Below, piece after piece: positions 37,387 to 45,124 of a stretch of 64,000 bases of DNA. Source of the stretch: an uncultured Bacteroidales bacterium (GTDB lineage: Bacteria; Bacteroidota; Bacteroidia; Bacteroidales; Paludibacteraceae); the NCBI GenBank assembly GCA_946534715.1, contig CAMNCW010000041.1, forward strand, positions 62,001 through 126,000, given 5' to 3'. The stretch's first letter is position 1. The number at the start of each line of letters is the position of its first letter. The position numbers and the translations under genes were made by a program. The notes beneath the pieces are model-generated. The model did not search any database, had not been told where the DNA came from, and saw nothing but the letters and a program-made list of their open reading frames with translations.

Positions 37387-37398
37387 GGCGATATCGCC
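37387..37398. repeat. 12-bp perfect palindrome
   Basis: GGCGATATCGCC (37387-37398), with further GGCGAT and ATCGCC half-sites nearby (37370s and 37410s). Possible protein-binding site or part of a terminator for the converging genes. Apart from this and the twin hairpins nothing gene-like is seen in 37169-37450. Confidence 0.5.
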
Positions 37399-37450
37399 AA
37401 AAACGACAAAATCGCCATGCAAAAAAATTGACAGAGCAAATTTTTATATA

Positions 37451-38065
37451 TTACAAGGGGAGATAGATGACTTGTTTTGTTTCAAACCATTCTCCTTTAA
37501 ACCATTGGCTGCACGGAGTGATCTCCGCCTCTTTGAAGGGGCGGAGTTCTTCTTTCAAGTCACCGCCTTTGAGTACTACCAATCCGTTTGGAACTGCGTT
37601 TCGCTGTTTGTTAGAGATGTTCTTGCGAACCAACTTCACGAGTTCGGGCATGGGCATAACCGCCCGACTGACGACAAAGTCAAACTTCTGCTTCTCTTCT
37701 TCAGCACGTTCCTGTTTGCAGACTACGTTCGTGAGACCCAAAGCTTGCGCCACTTCTGAGGCTACTTTGATTTTCTTTCCGATAGAATCAATGAGCAGGA
37801 ATTGGCATTCGGGAAACATAATCGCCAAGGGAATACCCGGGAATCCGCCTCCCGTTCCGACATCCATGACGGTTGATCCGGGTTGAAAAGGCAGCAGTTT
37901 GGCAATCGCGAGAGAGTGGAGTACATGGTGTTCGTATAAGTTATCAATATCCTTACGCGAGATCACATTGATTTTGCTATTCCAATCGCGATAAAGCGCG
38001 TCAAGCTGAGCAAACTGCTCAGCCTGACGATCGGTTAATTGAAAATAATCGGTGATTGATTTCAT
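37451..38065 (-). CDS. rsmG: 16S rRNA (guanine-527-N7)-methyltransferase RsmG
   Basis: A SAM-dependent methyltransferase of 204 residues modifying G527 of 16S rRNA. Seen: LTDRQAEQFAQLDALYRDWN, the SAM motif VMDVGTGGGFPGIPLAI, and the region FDFVVSRAVMPMPELV. The ATG at 38065 begins the conserved domain; the open frame continues upstream but reads into low-complexity sequence antisense-like to the YebC gene and is not part of the protein. It lies 34 bp downstream of the YebC-like gene. Confidence 0.93.
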   Translation of the reverse strand: MKSITDYFQLTDRQAEQFAQLDALYRDWNSKINVISRKDIDNLYEHHVLHSLAIAKLLPFQPGSTVMDVGTGGGFPGIPLAIMFPECQFLLIDSIGKKIKVASEVAQALGLTNVVCKQERAEEEKQKFDFVVSRAVMPMPELVKLVRKNISNKQRNAVPNGLVVLKGGDLKEELRPFKEAEITPCSQWFKGEWFETKQVIYLPL

Positions 38066-38099
38066 GTTTATTGCTTCGCGTTTATTGTGCTTTGCACGT

Positions 38100-38819
38100 T
38101 TATTCCGCCATGTTGGTGAATACGTTCTGTACGTCTTCGTCCTCTTCGATTTTGTCGATGAGTTTCTGAACGGACTCACGTTGCTCATCGGTGAGCTCTT
38201 TGGTGTCGTTCGGAATACGAACGAACTCGATGGATTGGATTTCGAATCCTTGCTCCTCGAGATATTTCTGCATGTTGATAGCCTCGTTGAAATCGGAGTA
38301 AATGACGATTGTGTTCTCCTCCTCGTCCACACCGAGTTCCTCCACACCGAAGTCAATCAACTCCAACTCAAGTTCATCCAGATCGATGCCGTCCTTCATC
38401 GTAACGGTGAAGCAAGCCTTGCGGTCAAAGAGGAACTGGAGGCTACCCTGTGTACCGAGAGTACCGCCGAATTTGGTGAAATACGAACGGATGTTAGCGA
38501 CGGTACGCATGTGGTTGTCGGTAGCCGTTTCGACGAAGATAGCGATACCGTGTGGTCCGTATCCTTCGTAGTTGATCTCTTTGTAGCCTTCAGAGGATTT
38601 ATCGGTAGCTTTCTTAATAGCGCGGTCGATATTGTCCTTCGGCATGTTCTCGCGTTTACACTGTTGGATCAATGCACGCAGACGAGGGTTCGAATCAGGA
38701 TCCGGTCCACCCTCACGGGCAGCAATAGTGATTTCTTTACCGAGTTTAGTAAATGTGCGGGACATGTGTCCCCAACGTTTCAATTTAGTTGCTTTGCGAT
38801 ATTCAAATGCGCGTCCCAT
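38100..38819 (-). CDS. YebC/PmpR-family regulatory or translation protein
   Basis: A protein of 239 residues with the Bacteroidetes form of the N-terminus, MGRAFEYRKATKLKRWGHMS, then the family core FTKLGKEITIAAREGGPDP, NMPKDNIDRAIKKA, YEGYGPHGIAIFVE and GSLQFLF. Known: YebC proteins were described as transcription regulators, and some are now linked to relief of ribosome stalling. The C-terminal region is acidic. It is followed closely by rsmG on the same strand. Confidence 0.92.
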   Translation of the reverse strand: MGRAFEYRKATKLKRWGHMSRTFTKLGKEITIAAREGGPDPDSNPRLRALIQQCKRENMPKDNIDRAIKKATDKSSEGYKEINYEGYGPHGIAIFVETATDNHMRTVANIRSYFTKFGGTLGTQGSLQFLFDRKACFTVTMKDGIDLDELELELIDFGVEELGVDEEENTIVIYSDFNEAINMQKYLEEQGFEIQSIEFVRIPNDTKELTDEQRESVQKLIDKIEEDEDVQNVFTNMAE

Positions 38820-38858
38820 ATTAAATGTAAATTTTAATGTTATTAAATATAATAGTTA

Positions 38859-38884
38859 GATGGCGGCCGTTCAAAGCCGCCATC
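38859..38884 (-). terminator. Hairpin after the OmpA/TSP3 gene
   Basis: GATGGCGGC (38859-38867) pairs with GCCGCCATC (38876-38884), giving a 9-bp GC-rich stem 6 bp after the OmpA-family stop. The downstream strand is AT-rich (TAACTATTATATTTAA) without a pure T run, so this is a probable but imperfect terminator. Confidence 0.55.
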
Positions 38885-38889
38885 CAGAT

Positions 38890-41517
38890 TTATTGAGCGA
38901 CAGCTGTGCTATCCGTATGAGCGGGTGCCGGATCAGCGTGATCCAGAACGGTCTCATAACTGATTTGCTCGAAGCTGATCTTGAACTCCACGCGGCGGTT
39001 CTTAGCCCGACCAGCCTTGGTTTTGTTATCCGCAACAGGCATCTCATCTCCGTATCCCTTAGCCGAGAGACGCTCCGCCGGAACACCCTTACCGATGAGG
39101 TATTCCATAACGGCATTTGCACGTTTCTGCGAGAGTTCTTTGTTCTTTTCCGGCTTACCGGTGTTATCGGTGTGGCCTTGTACCTCCACGATGTAATTGC
39201 TGTTATCAATGAAGATCGTTGAAATAAGGTCAAGCAGCGGGTAAGATTTCGATTTGATAGAAGCCTTACCGGTTTCAAACTCGATACCTTGCATCGCCTT
39301 ATTGAGGAGTTGGCGCACTTCGCGTTTCACCTCCGGGCATCCTTTGTTCTCGGGCACACCGATGACGAACGGACACTCATCTTTGTAATCCGGCACACCG
39401 TCACCATCGCTATCGAGGATACATCCTTTCGGGTCCACCTTTCCGTTCACCTCTTTCGGTGTGTTGGGGCACTCGTCCATGAAATCAGGAACACCATCTT
39501 CATCGCTATCCACCGGACAGCCCTTCTCGTCCACTAAACCACGAGCTGCTTCCGGTGTGTTGGGACACTGGTCCAGATAATCGGGCACACCGTCTGAATC
39601 GCTATCAATCGGACATCCCTTAGCGTCCACTTTACCCCAAGCTTCTTGCGGCGTATCTGGGCACTCGTCTTTATAATCAGGCACACCGTCACCATCGCTA
39701 TCGAGGGGACAACCGATGCTGTCCACTTTACCAGCCGCCTCTTTCGGTGTGTTCGGGCATTGATCCTTATAATCCTCAACACCATCTCCATCGGTATCCA
39801 ACATGCAGCCCGTCGAATCCACGAATCGTCGAGCTTCCGCCGGCGTACCTAAACAATGATCGAGGTAATCGGGCACACCATCATGGTCCTCATCCAACGG
39901 ACAACCGACCGAGTCCACCTGTACACCACGCGGTGTATTGGGGCAGAGGTCAATCTTATCCCAAACGCCATCATGGTCTTTATCCCGACGGTTTGTGCCC
40001 CAACAGATGGAGAATCCGAGAGCAACATTGACCATTTTTGCTTTGTCAGGAATGACGTAAGTTTGTGTATTGGGCAGCGCAGCATAGCTGGTCGGGATAT
40101 AATCCAAAGCCAGGGTGAGGTTAATACCATCATATGGCATGAAACCGATACCGGCTCCGATGTTGCTGTATTTACCATTATTGAGGAGCGAGTATGATGC
40201 CGCAATGTTGAACCAGTTAACAGGACGGAAAGCAAAACCGAAGGTGACTTCCTCATAGAGGCGTGCGTTATACAAACGCGTAGCCGAAACAACACCTAAA
40301 CCGATGCGGTTGTCCCAGAAATTAGCATCCAAGCCGACATTCAAACGCGTAGAGATCATGCGAGCCATTCCCACGTTATTCGTCGGAGTGCTGAAAGTAA
40401 TACCACTCAGGATGTTTTGGAGATTCTGCATAGCCTGGTCAGAAACCTTGCTGATATCAAAATTACCCTGTTCATCGCGGTATTGCGGATCACCGTAATC
40501 GATGTTTCCGACACCATTGAATGTGGAGTTCATGTTACAATCATAGTGGGTCCCTTTGGTCCAATAGATGAAACCTAAGTCCGTAACGGCGGCACTAATT
40601 TGCAATTGGTCAATAGGTTTGAACGTAAAACCGAGATCCAAAGCAGCTCCGTATCCTGAAGGAATACTAAGAGATGTCAAGTTCGCTGTATTCAGTAATT
40701 GGTTTGTATCAAACGTACCATCGGAGAACCCGTCGATCACTTGTTGCGCGTTTTTTCCCGCCATGTAGGAGTTGAGATAAGCCGTATTGATCGGGCCGGC
40801 GAAATCCAAATCCAATTGTCCGTTCAGGTTAATCTCATTCGTGCTACCATTGATGGTCAAATGTTTGCTATTGAACTTTCCGTAGATATGTCCCATCAGG
40901 AATTTCAACTTACCACCGACCGTCCATTGATCGTTGATTTTATGGCTATAACCACCACTTACCTCAGTGTACATAGTACCTCCAAGTCCGAGTCCTATGA
41001 GGTTAAACGGAGTAGAACCTGTTCCGGTGAAATCAATGCCTCCCATAGGGTATGCAATGAGATCTCTCGGGAGCGTGTTACCCAACTCAATGCGTTCGTT
41101 GATACCGATGGTGAGGTATCCATTGTCTTTGATACGTGTACCTAAGTTCAACAAACCCAAGGTGATGTCTCCATTGATAGCCGTAACGGATCTGATTTGC
41201 TTGAGGAAATTAGCCTGCTGCGCTTTCGCATTGGGGTGAAGGATAGTGATCGTTTTGCCGTACGTAGGACTATTAGGATCTCTGTCCACCAAGAATATAT
41301 CGCTCATTGTCAGCGAGTTATTGCCCAAACTGATGGAACTCCAACCCAGCGGAGTGAAGTTGAGGTATCCCTGACTAACCGGTTGGAACGCCGGGTTGAT
41401 AGTGTGGCGCATCGGTGTGTTCTCCAAGAAATACATGGTAGTCACTTGCTGTGCGCTTGCAGTAAGGGTGATGGCTGCCATCAGGGCTGCCACGATGTAT
41501 TTATTCACATTTTTCAT
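38890..41517 (-). CDS. OmpA-family outer membrane protein with seven TSP3 repeats
   Basis: A protein of 875 residues. A signal peptide precedes a long N-terminal beta-barrel-like domain (about 25-505; resembles DUF5723 outer-membrane proteins). Seven calcium-binding thrombospondin type 3 repeats occupy about 512-728, each like DSDGDGVPDYKDECP plus a spacer ending GCP. The C-terminal OmpA peptidoglycan-binding domain (about 740-850) has VEVQGHTDNTGKPEKNKELS and GRAKNRRVEF. It probably tethers the outer membrane to the cell wall across a stiff calcium-dependent spacer. It lies 16 bp after a large lipoprotein gene, presumably cotranscribed. Confidence 0.9.
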   Translation of the reverse strand: MKNVNKYIVAALMAAITLTASAQQVTTMYFLENTPMRHTINPAFQPVSQGYLNFTPLGWSSISLGNNSLTMSDIFLVDRDPNSPTYGKTITILHPNAKAQQANFLKQIRSVTAINGDITLGLLNLGTRIKDNGYLTIGINERIELGNTLPRDLIAYPMGGIDFTGTGSTPFNLIGLGLGGTMYTEVSGGYSHKINDQWTVGGKLKFLMGHIYGKFNSKHLTINGSTNEINLNGQLDLDFAGPINTAYLNSYMAGKNAQQVIDGFSDGTFDTNQLLNTANLTSLSIPSGYGAALDLGFTFKPIDQLQISAAVTDLGFIYWTKGTHYDCNMNSTFNGVGNIDYGDPQYRDEQGNFDISKVSDQAMQNLQNILSGITFSTPTNNVGMARMISTRLNVGLDANFWDNRIGLGVVSATRLYNARLYEEVTFGFAFRPVNWFNIAASYSLLNNGKYSNIGAGIGFMPYDGINLTLALDYIPTSYAALPNTQTYVIPDKAKMVNVALGFSICWGTNRRDKDHDGVWDKIDLCPNTPRGVQVDSVGCPLDEDHDGVPDYLDHCLGTPAEARRFVDSTGCMLDTDGDGVEDYKDQCPNTPKEAAGKVDSIGCPLDSDGDGVPDYKDECPDTPQEAWGKVDAKGCPIDSDSDGVPDYLDQCPNTPEAARGLVDEKGCPVDSDEDGVPDFMDECPNTPKEVNGKVDPKGCILDSDGDGVPDYKDECPFVIGVPENKGCPEVKREVRQLLNKAMQGIEFETGKASIKSKSYPLLDLISTIFIDNSNYIVEVQGHTDNTGKPEKNKELSQKRANAVMEYLIGKGVPAERLSAKGYGDEMPVADNKTKAGRAKNRRVEFKISFEQISYETVLDHADPAPAHTDSTAVAQ
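39334..39984 (-). repeat. 96-bp tandem coding repeats (TSP3 array)
   Basis: Seven units encode the thrombospondin type 3 repeats; five central units are exactly 32 codons, the first is 30 and the last 27. DNA similarity between neighbours is high (recurring GGCACACCGTC and CACTCGTC strings on the plus strand), so unit number could change by slippage or recombination. Confidence 0.85.
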
Positions 41518-41533
41518 TGTTCAGCCCTCCTCA

Positions 41534-43399
41534 TTATTTTGTATTACCGTTATTATTACCTTTCGGGTTGATATAGGCATTCAAGTCCGCAGTAATACCC
41601 ATCCGGATGTAGAGGCTATTGCTACCCTTGATGACCGTAGATTGACCTTCCGGAGCTTTCGCAATAATGGTATAAACGATTGATTTAACCTCCGGGAAGA
41701 TATTCATGCGTGCCTGGTTGAGCATGCAAGTAATAGGTTCTCTTTGCTGCTCTTCATAAAATTCCGTAGGAATGCAGATAGTGTCTTTGGGGAAGATAGT
41801 GAACGGTTTCGAGTTATCCTCCGGATCCATGATGACCGAATTGTCCGCTCTGAGACACTTAAACGACACATACAAATCCAAAGGAATACTATCAATCACG
41901 TTCATAACGAGCGTAGCTTCGTTTACTTTTGCCGAATCAATAGCCGGTACACCGCTCAAGAGCGAATCCACTTGCAGTTGCGAGATAGCTACACCTGCCA
42001 TCGTATCGGTAAAGTTAAACTCGAGTCCCGGTTTGAATTTGAACGGAAAAGTAGCCGTTGCTTTCATATCGAAATACATGTCGTTTACGAGACGGACTTG
42101 CGGCGTTGCTTTCTTGTCAAATTGGAATTTCACATTGAAAGCCAATTTTTCCGGCATCTTAGCGAACAACAGGTCAATCTGACCACTATCAACGTGATTG
42201 TTGAAATGCAGCGGAATAATGGTAGAATCATTGAAGCTGCTGGTAGCCGGATTCATTCCTTTGAATGACCAATTGAAGAAGGGCAGCCCGCTGAACATAG
42301 CATAACGCGGCTCGATAGAACCCTTATCCAAAGCAGCGAGCGATCCGTTCAAGTTAATATCGCCGGCAGCGTTGGTTTTGATAGTAGCGTCCACTCTGGG
42401 TTCGGCAATCGGGAAACTGGAGTTCTTCAAGAACGGAATGCTATCCAATTGTTTGGAAATGTTGATTGTATCCGAAGCTTCCTGTCCTTGCGTCTGTTTG
42501 AACCAACCCCAAATAGCAGCAACCTCCAGTTTGTTTTTCTGAAAATCACATACGATACCGGAATTCTTGTAAATAGTATATATACTTCCAGGAGTAATTT
42601 CATACACAATTTCTACAGGGAATGTAACCTTATTATACACATTATCATCTCCCGGAGCCGCATTCGGGTCTTTCATGAGGTTCAACTGAACAGCTCCCAA
42701 ATCCATGGTCAAATTCAATGTTTCGGAGTTTGGAACAGGATCGCCTTTCTTGAAGAGAATGACCTCGCTGGAAGGATCATTACGACGGACGATGTATTTG
42801 CCCAAATCCAGTTTAATCGTATCAACCCAATTCCAATCCAATCCCTCAAAGTTATCTTTGGTGATTGTGATATTGAAACTTGCCGCCGGAAGGTATGCAC
42901 TATCCACACGGTTTTGCGCACCCTCAGTATTGATACCTGTTAATTCCAGAGGCATGTCGAATCTGAATCTATCCTTAAATTCGCAACCATAAGGCAGAAC
43001 AATCTGGTTAATGCCAGAAGCCTCTAATAATCTTAAAATGGAATCATTTGTGTGTGTGTAAGGATTGTAGAATGTTTTTCCCTCTAATTGATTGTAGAGG
43101 TTAACTTTGAAATTTGCATTCTGCAATTTGCCCTCCAGGTCGAAAGGCTCGAACTTACTGGCGCGATTGAATGTCATTCTCCATGTATATGTACCATCGG
43201 GACCGATTTCTAAATTCATGGAGTCATTCGATTTGATAAAATCACTCACTTTGGCATGAATAGTACCAAGTGGTAGCGCCATTTTAATTTGTGCCTCCAT
43301 TGTTGGGTCGAGATTGCCAAGCTGAATATCCGAATGGCAACTCATCAACAGGCACCCTGCAAAAATCGCAATTACAGCGCGTAGTTGTTTGTAAATCAT
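41534..43399 (-). CDS. Large hypothetical lipoprotein
   Basis: A protein of 621 residues with a lipoprotein signal (IFAGCLLMSCHS, lipid-modified Cys at about 21). The mature part is beta-rich and Asn/Asp-rich with repeated Ig-like segments (FDLEGKLQNANFKVNLYNQL; NFTDTMAGVAISQLQVDSLL). I do not recognise the family beyond general Bacteroidetes cell-surface lipoproteins. It is the promoter-proximal gene of a two-gene unit with the OmpA/TSP3 protein, so the two may form one envelope complex. Confidence 0.75.
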   Translation of the reverse strand: MIYKQLRAVIAIFAGCLLMSCHSDIQLGNLDPTMEAQIKMALPLGTIHAKVSDFIKSNDSMNLEIGPDGTYTWRMTFNRASKFEPFDLEGKLQNANFKVNLYNQLEGKTFYNPYTHTNDSILRLLEASGINQIVLPYGCEFKDRFRFDMPLELTGINTEGAQNRVDSAYLPAASFNITITKDNFEGLDWNWVDTIKLDLGKYIVRRNDPSSEVILFKKGDPVPNSETLNLTMDLGAVQLNLMKDPNAAPGDDNVYNKVTFPVEIVYEITPGSIYTIYKNSGIVCDFQKNKLEVAAIWGWFKQTQGQEASDTINISKQLDSIPFLKNSSFPIAEPRVDATIKTNAAGDINLNGSLAALDKGSIEPRYAMFSGLPFFNWSFKGMNPATSSFNDSTIIPLHFNNHVDSGQIDLLFAKMPEKLAFNVKFQFDKKATPQVRLVNDMYFDMKATATFPFKFKPGLEFNFTDTMAGVAISQLQVDSLLSGVPAIDSAKVNEATLVMNVIDSIPLDLYVSFKCLRADNSVIMDPEDNSKPFTIFPKDTICIPTEFYEEQQREPITCMLNQARMNIFPEVKSIVYTIIAKAPEGQSTVIKGSNSLYIRMGITADLNAYINPKGNNNGNTK

Positions 43400-43453
43400 A
43401 GTTTTATAAATTTAAATTGTTTGTAATTAGTATATTTTGCATGATTTTGCGTG

Positions 43454-43485
43454 CAAAGATACAAAAAATTTTGCATATATGCAAA
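43454..43485 (-). promoter_or_regulatory. Promoter of the lipoprotein-OmpA operon
   Basis: Minus strand: TTTG (43482-43485), 20 bp starting CATATATG, TATCTTTG (43454-43461). It lies 55 bp before the lipoprotein ATG, between that gene and the RecD-like helicase stop. Confidence 0.8.
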
Positions 43486-43509
43486 TAAAATTCATATTTT
43501 CCACGCTTT

Positions 43510-44916
43510 TTAGCGTAATAAGTATATTTTCTGCGTGGAACGAGTAAGAGCCGTGTATAGCCATCGCAGGTATTCTACCTGCTCGTTTCGGGTTAGACCG
43601 CTGATCCAATCCTCGCTGAAGCCCGTGTCTATATACACATGTTTCCATTGTCCGCCTTGCGCTTTATGGCATGTGACACAATAGGCAAAACGGACTTGCA
43701 GGGCATTGTAGTACGGCGATTCGTAGATTTTTTTTACCAGTTCTTTTTTGTTTCTGATTTCCTGATAATCTTCCGCAATGCGCGAGAAGAGTTCTTTTTG
43801 CAGGGAATAATTGGCTTCCGGTGAATCGGTGGTCAAAGTGTCGAGCCAGATCAACGCTTCAATCTCCCAATTATAATCGACCGAACGGAGGCTGGCTTTG
43901 GCAAAATTGAAGCCGTACATCTCATGCTGGCCGGAAAGCCGCTCAATTTCGAACATATCGCCATTCGCCAGAAACTCCAAATCCTTGTAATCTTTGGTCC
44001 AGAAATAGTTGTTTTTACTAACCATGAGCCTGTCTCCGTTGGACAGCTCATCTTCTTTCCATAAGACACGTGCTCGTACACCTCCGTTGTAGAGGTTCGT
44101 CATTTTATTGCTTCTGGCAATGATAAGCGTATCTTCCGCTCCGACGTCATGCCAACTCTGTTCCAAGGTCTCAATAACCTCTTCACCGGGCAGTTTGACG
44201 ATGTCTTTTCCGTTCGGACTCACGGAGAGATCCGATATCCTGCCGCTGAAATCAGAAAGCAGGTTTCTAATTCTTGTCGCCTCGCTCAAGATACCACTAT
44301 CCAAGGCTTGTCGCGCTACGTCTTTTAATTGATAATTGAAAATTGACAATTGATAATTGTTAGCCATGAAATCGGGATCCAAAGCCGGGCTGTTGTTGCT
44401 TCCCACCGGCGGCAACTGCGCATCATCGCCAAGCAGCATGAGACTGCATCCTTGCCCGTGATAGACATATCTGACCAAATCGTCCAAAAGACATCCGCTT
44501 CCGAAGGTTCCATTATCCCGGTTACCGGAAAGCATTGATGCCTCGTCCACAATAAAAAGCGTGTTTTTATGCAGATTATCGCTGAGAGAGAAGGCTTCAA
44601 TGCCTAATTGGTTTTGTCGGTAGATCTTCTTATGTATAGTGTAAGCTTGCGAGCCGGAGTATTTACTCAGCACTTTCGCGGCACGTCCGGTAGGAGCGAG
44701 TAGCACACAAGGTTGTTTTAGCCCCGCCATCGCTCGCACTAATGCGCTCATAACGCTTGTTTTACCGGTTCCGGCATATCCCCGCAAAATAAAGGCTTTC
44801 CGTTCATCCCGCGAGACAATAAAGGATCCGAGCGCCTTGAAAAGCCCCTCTTTTTCCTTATTGGGTTCAAAGGGTAATTCCGCCTTAATACGTCCTATGA
44901 TAAAGTCTTCTAACAA
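43510..44916 (-). CDS. RecD-like ATP-dependent DNA helicase
   Basis: An SF1 helicase of 468 residues resembling the short RecD2/exonuclease V alpha-type AAA proteins of Bacteroidetes. Walker A is GYAGTGKTS (47-55), Walker B FIVDEASML (121-129), motif III region LLGDDAQLPPVGS, and the C-terminal UvrD-like motif is VTCHKAQGGQWKHVYID, followed by LRWLYTALTRSTQK. It lacks the long N-terminal domain of full RecD2. Residues 186-197 (NNYQLSIFNYQL) are encoded by an AT-rich repeat like those seen between genes. Confidence 0.88.
   Translation of the reverse strand: MLEDFIIGRIKAELPFEPNKEKEGLFKALGSFIVSRDERKAFILRGYAGTGKTSVMSALVRAMAGLKQPCVLLAPTGRAAKVLSKYSGSQAYTIHKKIYRQNQLGIEAFSLSDNLHKNTLFIVDEASMLSGNRDNGTFGSGCLLDDLVRYVYHGQGCSLMLLGDDAQLPPVGSNNSPALDPDFMANNYQLSIFNYQLKDVARQALDSGILSEATRIRNLLSDFSGRISDLSVSPNGKDIVKLPGEEVIETLEQSWHDVGAEDTLIIARSNKMTNLYNGGVRARVLWKEDELSNGDRLMVSKNNYFWTKDYKDLEFLANGDMFEIERLSGQHEMYGFNFAKASLRSVDYNWEIEALIWLDTLTTDSPEANYSLQKELFSRIAEDYQEIRNKKELVKKIYESPYYNALQVRFAYCVTCHKAQGGQWKHVYIDTGFSEDWISGLTRNEQVEYLRWLYTALTRSTQKIYLLR
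44327..44359. repeat. AT-rich AATTGATAATTG-type repeat within the helicase gene
   Basis: Overlapping copies of AATTGATAATTG and AATTGACAATTG form a 33-bp dyad-rich tract, translated on the minus strand as NYQLSIFNYQL. Related AATTGT/CAATTC strings occur in spacers at 3236-3257 and 19682-19738. Confidence 0.6.
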
Positions 44917-44943
44917 TTAAAAAGTCATTTTTTTGCAAAAAAA

Positions 44944-44975
44944 TTTGCATATGTCAAAAAAAAGTAGTACCTTTG
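44944..44975 (+). promoter_or_regulatory. Promoter of the SRP RNA
   Basis: TTTG (44944-44947), 20 bp, TACCTTTG (44968-44975). From the base before TTTG through TTTGCA the about 35 bp are identical to the dnaA promoter. Confidence 0.85.
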
Positions 44976-45018
44976 CAGCCGATTTCAAAATCAAGAGATC
45001 TAATTTGGTTAAATAAGT

Positions 45019-45124
45019 ATGAGCAAGTCCTACACGACCAGCTCCCTCTGAACTCCCCCAGGCCTTGACCGGAGCAAGGGTAGGAGGTTGTAGCGGTGCG
45101 ATGTAGTAAGCTTGCTCTTTTTTT
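45019..45124 (+). ncRNA. ffs: Signal recognition particle RNA (bacterial small type)
   Basis: The RNA component of the SRP, which with Ffh targets membrane proteins. The diagnostic helix-8 sequence is present: CCCAGGCC (45057-45064) opposite GGAGCAAGGGTAGG (45071-45084), with CAGG and AGCA forming the symmetric internal loop. Flanking arms pair, and the ends close in a perfect 7-bp stem GAGCAAG (45021-45027) / CTTGCTC (45111-45117) followed by eight T (45117-45124), which doubles as terminator. The apical loop appears to be TTGACC rather than GGAA. A leader of about 37 nt from the promoter may be trimmed. Confidence 0.88.

Noticed and set aside
38066-38356. N-terminal extension of the rsmG frame
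   Set aside because: The added 97 residues overlap the YebC gene on the same strand and are Ser/Thr/Arg-rich without similarity; the conserved RsmG domain starts at the ATG at 38065.
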